Source: an uncultured Rickettsiales bacterium
GTDB lineage: Bacteria > Pseudomonadota > Alphaproteobacteria > RF32 > CAG-239
Reading direction: 5' to 3'
Length of the DNA: 64,000 nucleotides
Assembly (NCBI GenBank): GCA_900551865.1
Contig: URXV01000006.1
Span: forward strand, 26,619 to 90,618
Shown here: piece after piece, positions 52,578-61,594 of the stretch
Position numbering within the stretch: position 1 is the stretch's first letter
Layout: every line of letters begins with the position of its first letter
Made by a program: the position numbers and the translations under genes
Notes under the pieces: model-generated
The model's input: the letters and a program-made list of their open reading frames with translations, nothing else
Databases searched by the model: none
What the model was told of the DNA's origin: nothing

Positions 52578-53607
52578 AATTGCGATTTTACTTTTAATTC
52601 TGTTGGTTCCTCTGACAATTTCGGGAATTCTGCGCAACGGAAAACAATTTCATATGCTGTCCAAAGGCAACTATTTTTTTGAACAGACCCGCAGACGAGC
52701 CGATATTGCTTCCATCAGCATTTCTTTTCCAAACGGGCGCACCGTTACTATTGAAAAGAAGGATGATTTTTGGCGGATAGCAGAAGCTGACGACTATTTT
52801 GCCTCTTTCGCAAAAATTAACGCCTTAACCAGTTTGATTCGCAATACGGTTATTTACCGGGCTGACCCAATACGGGAAAATGATGCCGCTTTTTCTGACA
52901 GAACAAAGCATATTGTCATAACCAGCAAAGATACTCTTGGCGGCATTGTCGATAAAGCGGCCATTGCGATGCAGAGTAACACTGACGAAAAAACAGCCAT
53001 TGCGGCAAAAAGCGGTATAATCGGACAGGCCACTGTTTCCAAGCAAGGCAGCAATGCTGCCGGAACCGCTCAGGCGCAAAGAAAACCATATTACTATGCA
53101 ACCCTGAACAATGACGGTTTTCTGTACCAATTGACCGGAGATTTTGCTTTATCCCCCAACGTCATGGACTGGGTGCAAATGCCTTTATTTGTTTGGGACG
53201 GTAAACAAATAAAAAGAATTAAAACTGATAATTTTGAAGTCTACCGCCGTTTTCCGTCCGAAGAATTAAGGTCGGCAGAATCCGGCGAAACACAACCGCA
53301 TATTCAGGGGCTTATCAGTAATTTCTGGTACTTGGGAGCTGATGAAATTAAGCATGCCGCCAATTTTAAAACTGAAAATTACAAAAAGGCGAAACACTTT
53401 GACATCACCCTGTTGAACGGCATTATTTACAGGGTGGACATATATAATCACAGCGACGAGTACTGGCTTTCCGTCCGGTTGGACAGAGAGGGGCTCGTTA
53501 ATAGCGATGCGGTAAAACGTTTACAGGAGAGCAGCCTTCTTTACGACGGATGGTTTTTCAAAATTAATTCCGATAAGGGGAAAATCATTTCCGGATACAT
53601 ATTATGA
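52558..53607 (+). CDS. DUF4340 protein of the Gld-type ABC module
   Basis: A 349-residue protein with one N-terminal helix (LKIAILLLILLVPLTISGIL) and a periplasmic domain. The DUF4340 pattern is visible: ISISFPNGRTVTIEKKDDFWRI, and later KHFDITLLNGIIYRVDIYNHSDEYW. These proteins accompany GldA/GldFG-like exporters. The start ATG has AGGAGG upstream and overlaps the previous stop by 20 bases. It may present or anchor the exported substrate; this is inference. Confidence 0.87.
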   Translation: MLQKHLKIAILLLILLVPLTISGILRNGKQFHMLSKGNYFFEQTRRRADIASISISFPNGRTVTIEKKDDFWRIAEADDYFASFAKINALTSLIRNTVIYRADPIRENDAAFSDRTKHIVITSKDTLGGIVDKAAIAMQSNTDEKTAIAAKSGIIGQATVSKQGSNAAGTAQAQRKPYYYATLNNDGFLYQLTGDFALSPNVMDWVQMPLFVWDGKQIKRIKTDNFEVYRRFPSEELRSAESGETQPHIQGLISNFWYLGADEIKHAANFKTENYKKAKHFDITLLNGIIYRVDIYNHSDEYWLSVRLDREGLVNSDAVKRLQESSLLYDGWFFKINSDKGKIISGYIL

Positions 53608-53668
53608 TTTTATTTCAGATACCTCGGTTCCCAACAAGATTTAACGTCTGTTGAGCAAAAGACAATAA

Positions 53669-53694
53669 AAAAGCCGGAATAAATTCCGGCTTTT
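53669..53694. terminator. Bidirectional terminator between DUF4340 gene and ettA
   Basis: A 12-bp perfect stem AAAAGCCGGAAT / ATTCCGGCTTTT with a 2-base spacer, T runs on both sides. Confidence 0.93.
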
Positions 53695-53705
53695 CGTTTT
53701 TTGCT

Positions 53706-55385
53706 TCAGCGTTCAAGCTTTTTATATCTGACTCGGTGCGGACGGCAGGCTTCTTCACCGAGGCGACGGATTTTATCCTTTTCATAATCCTCAAAGTTGC
53801 CTTCAAACCATTCGACATGCCCTTCATCTTCATACGCCAAAATATGGGTTGCCAAACGGTCTAGAAACCAACGGTCGTGAGATGTTACCAATACGCATCC
53901 CGGATAGTTGCTGATACCCTCTTCCAAGGAGCGGAGCGTATCAACATCCAAATCATTTGTCGGTTCGTCAAGCAGGATAACATTGGCTCCTTTTTTCAGC
54001 ATCTTTGCCAAATGGACGCGGTTGCGCTCACCGCCGGACAGCTGGCCGATTTTTTTCTGCTGGTCGGTTCCCTTAAAATTAAACTGTCCGACATAGGCTC
54101 GGGACGGCATTTGTTTTTTACCCAACTCGATAATATCCAAACCATCGGAAATTTCTTCCCAAATCGTCTTATCGGCAGAAAGTTCATCGCGGCTTTGGTC
54201 TACATAACCCAAATCTACGGTTTCACCGATAATAATTTCTCCCGAATCCGGCTTTTCCTGCCCGGTAATCATTTTGAACAAAGTCGTCTTTCCGGCACCG
54301 TTCGGCCCGATAATACCGACAATCGCCCCCTTCGGAATCTTGAAAGACAGGTTGTCAATCAATACGCGGTCGCCAAAAGACTTGGAAATATTTTTCGCCT
54401 CAATGACCAAATCTCCCAGACGATCTGTCATCGGAATATTGATATAAGCCTGCGTAATCTGCTCTTTTGAAGCTTCCGAAAGCAATTCTTCATAAGCATT
54501 GATACGGGCTTTGGATTTTGCCTGACGAGCTTTGGGATTTTTGCGAATCCATTCCAGCTCATTGGCCAGCGTCTTCTGCCGGGCGCTCTCTTCGCGGGCT
54601 TCCTGTTCAATACGCTTCTGTTTTTGTTCCAGCCAAGACGTATAGTTCCCTTCATAAGGTATCCCCTGCCCGCGATCCAACTCAAGTATCCAGCCGGTTA
54701 CGTTATCAAGAAAATAGCGATCATGCGTTACCATTACCACCGTTCCCTTATAATCGCGCAGGTGGTGTTCCAACCATGCGACCGACTCGGCATCAAGATG
54801 GTTGGTCGGTTCGTCAAGCAAAAGCATATCAGGCTTGGACAACAAAAGACGACATAATGCCACGCGGCGTTTTTCTCCGCCCGATAATTTGGTAACATCA
54901 GCATCAGCCGGCGGACAACGCAGCGCATCCATGGCTATTTGCACCGTCCGTTCAACATCCCAGCCGTTAGCTGCATCTATTTTTTCCTGCAAAGCGGCCT
55001 GTTCTTCAATCAGCGCATTCATCTCATCATCTGACATCGGTTCGGCAAACTTCATTGAGACTTCTTCAAAACGTTTTAACAAAGCGACGGTTTCCCCCAG
55101 CCCATCCATTACATTTTCCATAATGTTCTTGGACGGATCAAGTTTCGGTTCCTGTTCCAAATAACCGACCTTTACCCCTTCGGCTGCCCATGCTTCTCCG
55201 TTAAATTCTTTGTCTACGCCGGCCATAATTTTCAGCAATGTCGACTTACCGGCTCCGTTAACGCCGAGAACACCGATTTTTGCGCCGGGAAAAAAGGAAA
55301 GGCTGATGTTTTTGAACAGTTCTTTTCCTCCCGGAAAGACCTTGCTTAAATTTTGCATAACATAGATATATTGATATGAAGCCAT
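53706..55385 (-). CDS. ettA: Energy-dependent translational throttle protein EttA (ABC-F)
   Basis: Ribosome-bound ABC-F ATPase that gates the first elongation step by ADP/ATP ratio. 559 residues. Two ABC domains: GVNGAGKST with LSGGEKRRVALCRLL and LLLDEPTNHLD; GPNGAGKTTLF with LSGGERNRVHLAKML and ILLDEPTNDLD. A linker of Lys/Arg and Glu (QKQKRIEQEAREESAR) joins them, and the arm motif lies in domain 1. No membrane domain, so it is not a transporter. It is transcribed alone with terminators on both sides. Confidence 0.96.
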   Translation of the reverse strand: MASYQYIYVMQNLSKVFPGGKELFKNISLSFFPGAKIGVLGVNGAGKSTLLKIMAGVDKEFNGEAWAAEGVKVGYLEQEPKLDPSKNIMENVMDGLGETVALLKRFEEVSMKFAEPMSDDEMNALIEEQAALQEKIDAANGWDVERTVQIAMDALRCPPADADVTKLSGGEKRRVALCRLLLSKPDMLLLDEPTNHLDAESVAWLEHHLRDYKGTVVMVTHDRYFLDNVTGWILELDRGQGIPYEGNYTSWLEQKQKRIEQEAREESARQKTLANELEWIRKNPKARQAKSKARINAYEELLSEASKEQITQAYINIPMTDRLGDLVIEAKNISKSFGDRVLIDNLSFKIPKGAIVGIIGPNGAGKTTLFKMITGQEKPDSGEIIIGETVDLGYVDQSRDELSADKTIWEEISDGLDIIELGKKQMPSRAYVGQFNFKGTDQQKKIGQLSGGERNRVHLAKMLKKGANVILLDEPTNDLDVDTLRSLEEGISNYPGCVLVTSHDRWFLDRLATHILAYEDEGHVEWFEGNFEDYEKDKIRRLGEEACRPHRVRYKKLER

Positions 55386-55451
55386 ACTGTTTTTTCCTTT
55401 ACTGTTTAACGATTATTTCCTGCAATTAACCTGTTGCAACTGACATCAACG

Positions 55452-55985
55452 CTACCGCGCTTTTATTTCTTCCTGCTTAATTTTCTGATAAATGCCTTCT
55501 TGTGCGGCACGCTGCTTTTTTTTGGCCATTACCCTGTCATAATAAGCATTCAGCTTTTTTCGCTCGTTTTCATTACGGTTATACACCAGATTTACATTAT
55601 ACGCCCGCCTGGGTTTGATTACCTTTCCGTCCGGAAATTTTATCGTGCCGTTTTTGTATAAGGTCGATTTAAAGATTTTCTGGTTATTAAAACGGCGGTT
55701 GACCTCATCGCAACCAAAATAACCATCGCCCCGCTTTTCCATAAATGCCGTCGCTTTGGCTTTATTGTATTCATACATGCCATCTGCCTGCTCACTGTCT
55801 GATCTTGCCTTTGACACCAAATATGCCCTCGCAATAAGCTCATAAGACGGATATCTTTCGGCACCGCATGCCAGCCCTTCGCCTGACACATAACCAAGGT
55901 TTCTGACATCTTCCAGATAGGTAGCCGCCGCGGCAGGAAAAACTGCCGAGCATACGATAATACAGATGGCTGCAATAAATTTCAT
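55452..55985 (-). CDS. Small exported protein of unknown function
   Basis: About 177 residues from ATG 55985. A signal peptide (MKFIAAICIIVCSAVFPAAA) precedes a periplasmic body. Features: LEDVRNLGYVSGEGLACGAERYPSYE at the start, two Cys (LACGAE and GCDEVN), a central KIFKSTLYKNGTIKFPDGKVIKP segment, and a highly charged Lys/Arg/Gln helix at the C-terminus (KKKQRAAQEGIYQKIKQEE). The motif LGYVSGEGLAC is distinctive. The family is unknown to me. A weak SD precedes the start. It is a single gene divergent from rpmJ. Confidence 0.65.
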   Translation of the reverse strand: MKFIAAICIIVCSAVFPAAAATYLEDVRNLGYVSGEGLACGAERYPSYELIARAYLVSKARSDSEQADGMYEYNKAKATAFMEKRGDGYFGCDEVNRRFNNQKIFKSTLYKNGTIKFPDGKVIKPRRAYNVNLVYNRNENERKKLNAYYDRVMAKKKQRAAQEGIYQKIKQEEIKAR

Positions 55986-56060
55986 TTCTTTCAATCGCCC
56001 GTGTTTCTTTGTTTTTGGCATTATAACGGCAAATAAATCTAATTCAAGCGAAAAAATGAT

Positions 56061-56089
56061 TTGACAAATTAAAACAATTATCGTATGGT
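56061..56089 (+). promoter_or_regulatory. Sigma-70-type promoter of rpmJ
   Basis: TTGACA at 56061-56066 and TATGGT at 56084-56089, 17 bases apart. The transcript would start at about 56096, about 26 bases before the rpmJ ATG. Confidence 0.75.
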
Positions 56090-56121
56090 TCGCTCAAACT
56101 TTTGTGTAAGGAATAAGAAAA

Positions 56122-56247
56122 ATGAAAGTATATAGCTCTTTGAAGTCTAAGAAGGCGCGCGTGAGAGGTTGTAAGCTTGTTCGCCGCAAGGGTCGCCTTT
56201 ATGTAATTAACAAAAGAGAACCTAAGTATAAGGCTCGTCAAGGTTAA
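56122..56247 (+). CDS. rpmJ: 50S ribosomal protein bL36, Cys-poor type
   Basis: A 41-residue protein: MKVYSSLKSKKARVRGC, then KLVRRKGRLYVINKREPK, ending KARQG. This is the alphaproteobacterial 41-residue form in which the four zinc-binding residues of the standard 38-residue bL36 are replaced; only one Cys (residue 17) is left. AAGGAATAA precedes the ATG, and a strong promoter and terminator flank the gene. Confidence 0.93.
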   Translation: MKVYSSLKSKKARVRGCKLVRRKGRLYVINKREPKYKARQG

Positions 56248-56266
56248 TTGAGACGTATTATAGTTT

Positions 56267-56297
56267 AAAACCGGGCTTTTGAGTCCGGTTTTTTTTG
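56267..56297 (+). terminator. Terminator after rpmJ
   Basis: Stem AAAACCGG / CCGGTTTT extended by G-T and C-G pairs around a short loop, followed by eight T. Confidence 0.9.
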
Positions 56298-56331
56298 TCA
56301 GCATATTTTAGCGATGCGGAATTAAGCCTGA

Positions 56332-56736
56332 TTACAGACTTTCCATAACGGCAACGGCATTCACGTACTCCCGTTCATTAGAAAGTGTCAGATGCATATT
56401 AAAATTTTGATTTTTTGAAATAAAATAAGCCCGGGTTAAAGCTTTTCCATATAAGTTGACTTTAGGGCACCCTAGGGAATCGTGAACAATTTCTACGTCT
56501 TTAAGAGTTATCCCTTCCCGGAATCCGCTTCCCAAAGCTTTTGACACGGCTTCTTTAGCTGCAAATCTGGTGGCAACAGCCAAGACCAATCGCGACAAAT
56601 CCTGTCCTGTTGTGCGAACTTCAAGTTCTGCAATTTCCCTTGATGTAAAGTATTTTTTTATAAAACGCAGCAGAAACGCCTCATTTTTAGAAAAACGCGA
56701 GACCTGCACAATATCACATCCCAGCCCCAGTATCAT
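56332..56736 (-). CDS. acpS: Holo-[acyl-carrier-protein] synthase
   Basis: Attaches the phosphopantetheine arm of coenzyme A to acyl carrier protein. 134 residues, normal size. GLGCDIVQVSRF near the N-terminus carries the metal-binding Asp8, and RFAAKEAVSKALGSG holds the second catalytic Glu. The C-terminal NEREYVNAVAV fits. Overlaps the upstream DUF2062 gene by 23 bases, so it is co-translated with it. Confidence 0.96.
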   Translation of the reverse strand: MILGLGCDIVQVSRFSKNEAFLLRFIKKYFTSREIAELEVRTTGQDLSRLVLAVATRFAAKEAVSKALGSGFREGITLKDVEIVHDSLGCPKVNLYGKALTRAYFISKNQNFNMHLTLSNEREYVNAVAVMESL

Positions 56737-57250
56737 CTTTATCCCTTTCGTTTTTTGCAGGATTGTTCAACAGAACGCGCCAAGTCATACGGCTGACGCT
56801 CCACCACACAACTATATACAGAGGTATGCTCCCAATCAGCATCGGATAGAACACAGGCCAAATATCCTCTAAAAAAGCACTAAAGTCAAGACCAATCACC
56901 GTATGAAACAACTCCGTAAACAATGCCTTAAAATCTACAGGCAGCTGCGGCGCATCTGCTCCCAACATAAAAAGGCCGATATGCAGCGTTATATACCAAA
57001 TCAGAGGAAACGTCCACGGATTTCCCGCTATAGTTCCGAGAGCCGCAGCAATTCCGTTTTGCCCGGCAAGTCTGGCAACAGCGAGGCTTAACAGCAGATG
57101 AAATCCGACAAAAGGCGTAAAAGACATTGCTACCCCGGTAGCAAATCCGTTGGCAATTTCCTGAGGTGTCCCTTTCAGCGAATCGAGCTTCCGCAAAATT
57201 TTCAGATATAAGCCCTGCAGCCTGCGCCCCACTTTTTTCAACGAAAACAT
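56714..57250 (-). CDS. DUF2062 membrane protein
   Basis: A 178-residue protein from the ATG at 57250 (GGGAGAAGG upstream). Three or four helices. The DUF2062 core is LDSLKGTPQEIANGFATGVAMSFTPFVGFHLLL, followed by GNPWTFPLIWY and VPFYPMLIGSIPLY-like segments. Function unknown. In many alphaproteobacteria this gene lies between rsh and acpS, often with pdxJ; no pdxJ is here. A longer frame to 57349 adds a leader lacking family likeness. Confidence 0.87.
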   Translation of the reverse strand: MFSLKKVGRRLQGLYLKILRKLDSLKGTPQEIANGFATGVAMSFTPFVGFHLLLSLAVARLAGQNGIAAALGTIAGNPWTFPLIWYITLHIGLFMLGADAPQLPVDFKALFTELFHTVIGLDFSAFLEDIWPVFYPMLIGSIPLYIVVWWSVSRMTWRVLLNNPAKNERDKDDTGAGM

Positions 57251-57358
57251 TGCCTTCTCCCTGGACCCGGTTCCAAACGGCATATTGCAATATCCCTCTC
57301 CCTCAAAAACTGCTTGCGGGAAACTCCTGACGTTTGCCGGCGACAACAAAAGAGATTA

Positions 57359-59485
57359 TTACACTCTGGCAACAAAACTGACGACTTTTGAAGCCCTTAA
57401 CGCCGCAATAATATCGTTCAGATGACCGGTGTTTTTTACATCCACGTCAACAAGTATCTCAAAATAACTAATCGTCCGGTACACGATATTCAAGTTGGTG
57501 ATATTGGCATTTTGCCGGGCTATCAGGTTAGACAGTTCGCCCAGCGTTCCCGGTTCATTGCTAATCATAACCTTGATACGAGCCGTATGATTTTCCGTTT
57601 CGGCATCGCTCCCCCAGGATATATCCAGCCAGCGTTCCGGCTCATCGGCATATTTTTCCAGCGCCTTACAAGCCAAAGAATGCACGGCAACACCTTTTCC
57701 CGTCGTTACAATCCCGACAATTCTGTCACCGGGAATCGGATGGCAGCAACCGGCAAAATGAACTGCCATACCGGTTATCAGCCCTTCAATTTTCAGCGCG
57801 CCGCTTTTTTTCTTTTTCGGTTTTGATAATTTTATCGAATTGACAACCTGAGTTATCTTGGATTGCTTATATGCCGGATAGACGGTTCGCAAAACATCCC
57901 AGCCGGTAACCAGCCCTTCTCCAACCTTGGCATATAAATCTTCAAGGCTTTCGCTTTCAAAATGCGGCAGCGTAGCATATACAGCCTTTTCGTTAAATTC
58001 CAGATTTTCCTGCTTAAACAGTTTTTCCAAAATATCTTTTCCCAAAGACAAAAACTGTTCGCGTTTGCAGGCGCGAACATAGCGGCGAATGGCTGCTTTG
58101 GCTTTTCCGGTTACGACAAAACGTTCCCATTCGGTAGACGGGTGCTGCGCCTTTGAGGTCAAGACTTCTACCTGATCCCCGTTTTGCAAAACACTGCGCA
58201 AAGGCTTTATTTCCCCGTTAATTTTTGCGCCGACGCATTTATCTCCAACGCTGGAATGTACGGCATAGGCAAAATCAACCGGCGTCGACCCATAGGGCAA
58301 CCCAATTAAATCCCCTTTCGGCGTAAAGCAAAATACCTGATCGTTATACATTTCCAGCTTGGTATTTTCCAAAAACTCATCAGGGTTCTGCGCCTGCTCC
58401 AAAATTTCCAGCAATTCGCGAATCCAACGAAAACTTTTCCCTTCAACTTTTTGCCCCTGTTTGTACGCCCAGTGCGCCGCGACGCCTTTTTCATTTATTT
58501 CGTGCATTTCATGGGTGCGAATCTGAATTTCAATGCGCGTATTTTCCGGCCCGATAACGCCGGTATGAATTGACTGATAGCCGTTCGGCTTCGGCGTGGA
58601 GATATAGTCTTTAAAACGGCGGGGAACCATGTGGTACTTGCTGTGAATAACACCTAAAGCCTGATAGCAGGCGGCGATATCGTCAACGCATATCCGAAAA
58701 GCCATGATATCCGACAATTGCTCAAACGAAGCGTTTTTCAACTGCATCTTGCGCCAAATGGAATACGGCGACTTTTCACGACCGGTAACTGATGCCTTTA
58801 TGCCGTTTTCAGCCATATCCTTTTCCAACTGGCTGATTATTTTCGGCACCAAATTGCTGCCTTGTTCACGCAAAAAATTCAACCGTGCTACAATAGAATC
58901 GTGAGCCTCTTTGTGCAACTCGGCAAACGCGATTTCTTCCAGTTCGGTTTTAATCTCCTGCATGCCGATACGTTCGGCCAAAGGAGCATAAATATCCAGC
59001 GTTTCCTTGGCTATCCTTTTACGCTTTTCTTCAGGACAGAAATGTAAGGTTCTGATGTTATGAAGACGGTCAGCTAGTTTTATCAGCAGCACGCGGATAT
59101 CTTCTGACATTGCCAACAGCAGCTTGCGAAAATTTTCCGCCTGTTTGCTTGAACCTGATTTCTGTTCAATAATCGCCAATTTGGTTACACCGTCTACAAT
59201 AGCGGCAACCTGCGGGCCAAACAGCTCTTTAATCTCTTCTACCGTCGTATCGGTATCTTCTACCGTATCGTGCAGCAATCCGGCAATAATCGAGTTACAG
59301 TCCAAACGAAACTTAGTCAAAATCCCTGCGACTTCAATCGGGTGGGAATAGTACGGGTCGCCGGAAGTCCGGAGCTGAGCTCCGTGTTTTTTCATTGCAA
59401 AAACGTATGCACGGTTCAGTGCATCTTCGTCTGCGTTAGGGTCATAAGATTTAACCAAATCAACTAATTCATACTGTCTTAACAT
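57359..59485 (-). CDS. rsh: Bifunctional (p)ppGpp synthetase/hydrolase
   Basis: Makes and breaks the stringent-response alarmone. 708 residues. The hydrolase HD domain has SHPIEVA and LLHDTVEDTD with the metal-binding His72-Asp73. The synthetase has REKSPYSIWRKM, DIMAFRICVDD, STPKPNGYQSIHTG and IEIQIRTHEMHE, so both activities look intact. A TGS domain (around residues 395-455, VFCFTPKGDLIGLPYG) and a C-terminal ACT domain (NEPGTLGELSNLIARQNANI) complete it. It lies downstream of rpoZ across a terminator. Expected effects: control of ribosome genes and cell-cycle arrest on starvation. Confidence 0.97.
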   Translation of the reverse strand: MLRQYELVDLVKSYDPNADEDALNRAYVFAMKKHGAQLRTSGDPYYSHPIEVAGILTKFRLDCNSIIAGLLHDTVEDTDTTVEEIKELFGPQVAAIVDGVTKLAIIEQKSGSSKQAENFRKLLLAMSEDIRVLLIKLADRLHNIRTLHFCPEEKRKRIAKETLDIYAPLAERIGMQEIKTELEEIAFAELHKEAHDSIVARLNFLREQGSNLVPKIISQLEKDMAENGIKASVTGREKSPYSIWRKMQLKNASFEQLSDIMAFRICVDDIAACYQALGVIHSKYHMVPRRFKDYISTPKPNGYQSIHTGVIGPENTRIEIQIRTHEMHEINEKGVAAHWAYKQGQKVEGKSFRWIRELLEILEQAQNPDEFLENTKLEMYNDQVFCFTPKGDLIGLPYGSTPVDFAYAVHSSVGDKCVGAKINGEIKPLRSVLQNGDQVEVLTSKAQHPSTEWERFVVTGKAKAAIRRYVRACKREQFLSLGKDILEKLFKQENLEFNEKAVYATLPHFESESLEDLYAKVGEGLVTGWDVLRTVYPAYKQSKITQVVNSIKLSKPKKKKSGALKIEGLITGMAVHFAGCCHPIPGDRIVGIVTTGKGVAVHSLACKALEKYADEPERWLDISWGSDAETENHTARIKVMISNEPGTLGELSNLIARQNANITNLNIVYRTISYFEILVDVDVKNTGHLNDIIAALRASKVVSFVARV

Positions 59486-59537
59486 GCGACCTCTTTATTT
59501 TACCCACATTTTTTAGTTATAGCGCATAAATTACAAA

Positions 59538-59569
59538 AAAGCAAGATATGTTTACCAATATCTTGCTTT
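59538..59569 (-). terminator. Terminator between rpoZ and rsh
   Basis: A 12-bp perfect stem AAAGCAAGATAT / ATATCTTGCTTT with an 8-base loop. On the minus strand it is followed by a run of T, as expected for the end of rpoZ. rsh may then have its own promoter or depend on read-through. Confidence 0.8.
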
Positions 59570-59600
59570 ATGAATCCTTAAATTTTATCAAAAAGAAGAT

Positions 59601-60086
59601 TTATTCTTCCAAATCTTCCATATCATCGGAAAAATCGTCTTTGCCGTCCAGCAATTCGTCGTCCAAATCCGCATCATTATCGTCAAGAGACAAGTCATCA
59701 CCATCAACATCAAGCGTTTCGCCGTCCGTATCCTGAATTTGCATATTATCAGCCAAAGCGGCATCCAGAATCGTATCCCCGTCAAATTGAGAATCCAGTT
59801 CAGACAATTCTTTTTCGGCAGCAAGAATTTCCAGCTCTTCTTCTTCAGGCTCTTCAACCTCAACATACTTCTGAAGCCCCATAACCAAAGATTTCTGCAA
59901 ATCTTCAATATCGGCTTTCCCTTCGGCGATTTCACGCAAGGCAACTACGGAGTTTTTGTCGTTGTCCCTGTCAACCTTAATCGGGGAGCCGGACTCTATA
60001 TCTTTTGCCCGCTGCGCCGCAACTAAAAGCAACTCATAGCGGTTGGGAATCTTTTCAACACAGTCTTCAACTGTTACACGTGCCAT
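59601..60086 (-). CDS. rpoZ: RNA polymerase omega subunit with long acidic tail
   Basis: Small assembly subunit of RNA polymerase. The core is MARVTVEDCVEKIPNRYELLLVAAQRA, then SVVALREIAEG, both diagnostic. The protein has 161 residues; the last 85 or so are strongly acidic (stretches such as EPEEEELE and DDNDADLDDELL), longer than the E. coli protein (91 residues), though long acidic tails occur in related alphaproteobacteria. The ATG at 60086 has AAGGTGG upstream. First gene in the rpoZ-rsh pair, linking ppGpp binding to the polymerase. Confidence 0.94.
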   Translation of the reverse strand: MARVTVEDCVEKIPNRYELLLVAAQRAKDIESGSPIKVDRDNDKNSVVALREIAEGKADIEDLQKSLVMGLQKYVEVEEPEEEELEILAAEKELSELDSQFDGDTILDAALADNMQIQDTDGETLDVDGDDLSLDDNDADLDDELLDGKDDFSDDMEDLEE

Positions 60087-60173
60087 TTTGACCACCTTTT
60101 AAATTTGTTTTTACACTTTGTGAGAGTTTATACACAAGACATCTCGGAAATGCAACTATTTTTTTGAAAAACT

Positions 60174-61433
60174 TTAATAAAATATCGGCGCCGTCAGCAT
60201 TACCCCTCTGATTTTAATCATCTTTTCGGCCAATTCCCGCTGATGCGGCCGCACCGCCTCCACATCCTCTTTCAAAACCGTGTACATTTTTATGATAGCA
60301 GCTTCGACTGCGTACATTTCATCCTGCCATTTTTCAGGCAACTGGCGGATATAATTATCATAATACCCGCGACGGTGAAACCGAACGGCGTATGCCGTCG
60401 CCTGATTTGCCTCTGCAACACGAAACGCCTTAATGGTGCGATCGCAGGTATATGCCCATTCTTCCGGACTGAACCCCTGCTTGACAACCACAGATGCAAA
60501 TTCATCGTATATCCCGGCAAAACGCGTTTTCAGGACAAGGCGCTGACAAGGGTTGACGATATCTTTCAGGCTGTTTTGCTTCAGAGCAGTTCCATTTTCC
60601 TGTTCCCAGATATCAAGCAGCGCCTCTCCGACAATCAGCTTGGAATAATTACGCATATTATCTTTGGTTCCGAATTCCATAACATCATCAATGGTCGCCG
60701 TAAATGCGGCAACGTCTTTTGAGGTCAGCGGAGAAGTCAGGGTCGGCGCAATCGTTCGCAGCGACAGGGCAAAGGACGGCTTTGCCTTTCGGACAGACGA
60801 AGCCTTTTTCTTTTCCGCGTTTTTTTCCGGAAACTCGGCCTTATCTTTTAGAAAATCAGGCAGTTCGGTATCAATTTTCGGCTTTTTAACGCGGACGGTT
60901 TTTGGCCTGTCGAGGTCTTCCGGCTTTTTTTCGCCCCAAATTTCCGGCATCAACAAAAAATACAATGCCGGCGACATAAATTCCAAATTTTCAATTCCTT
61001 TAAGGCGGTCAGGTATTTTTTCGGGAAATTTGTTTTTGGTTTCTTTTATTCCCGGCAGATTTAATATTTTTTCGGACATTCCGGGAATCTGATGCAGCAT
61101 CGGACCAATGTACTGATAGGAATCCCGGGGCAGCCAGCCGATTATTTCCAACAGTTCGTCTTCATAATTGTTTTTTAATCTTCCCTCGCTCAAACCGTAA
61201 AAACGGATTGTCCGGCTGAATTCCTGTTTAAATTTGCGTCCCATTTTGAACCGGGATTCATACCCTTTGTCATAAAACTGGTCAATCGTATCAAGCTTTT
61301 TGATATAGGTCTTGATATCAGGCACCTCCATTTTCATGTCGACTTTAAAATAACGGTCATAATCCGCTGCTGCAGCCCATGCCGTTTCCGACAGCAGCAA
61401 TCCCGATATTATGAAAAAGAAAAATTTGACCAT
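60174..61433 (-). CDS. Large exported protein of unknown function
   Basis: A 419-residue protein. Signal peptide MVKFFFFIISGLLLSETAWA, then a periplasmic body. The N-terminal half is charged and helical with Tyr-rich stretches (YDRYFKVDMKMEVPDIKTYIKK). A Pro/Lys/Glu-rich hinge around residues 175-215 separates it from the C-terminal half. That half has a regular helical pattern (TIDDVMEFGTKDNMRNYSKLIVGEALLDIWEQ and a DEMYAVEAAIIKMYTVLKEDVEAV block), possibly a coiled coil. AGGGAATA precedes the ATG. I know no family match. It lies divergent from gcrA. Confidence 0.68.
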   Translation of the reverse strand: MVKFFFFIISGLLLSETAWAAAADYDRYFKVDMKMEVPDIKTYIKKLDTIDQFYDKGYESRFKMGRKFKQEFSRTIRFYGLSEGRLKNNYEDELLEIIGWLPRDSYQYIGPMLHQIPGMSEKILNLPGIKETKNKFPEKIPDRLKGIENLEFMSPALYFLLMPEIWGEKKPEDLDRPKTVRVKKPKIDTELPDFLKDKAEFPEKNAEKKKASSVRKAKPSFALSLRTIAPTLTSPLTSKDVAAFTATIDDVMEFGTKDNMRNYSKLIVGEALLDIWEQENGTALKQNSLKDIVNPCQRLVLKTRFAGIYDEFASVVVKQGFSPEEWAYTCDRTIKAFRVAEANQATAYAVRFHRRGYYDNYIRQLPEKWQDEMYAVEAAIIKMYTVLKEDVEAVRPHQRELAEKMIKIRGVMLTAPIFY

Positions 61434-61594
61434 TTTTATTCCCTGATATTACAAACGATTGAATCTTAAGCTATTTTAATAGTTTATTTTTACTTTAGAA
61501 AAAATAATTTAAAAAAACGTTATACTTGCATTTTAAATCTGTTTGGATTATGGTTTCAATAAACAAGCCGCAACCAATTAATGGAGAAAGAATT

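Noticed and set aside
53877..54470. A 197-codon frame antisense to ettA
   Set aside because: Shadow of ettA.
61461..61465. A GAATC (GANTC) site upstream of gcrA as a CcrM/GcrA control point
   Set aside because: A single five-base site is expected by chance at this frequency; it lies too far from a clear promoter to argue control.
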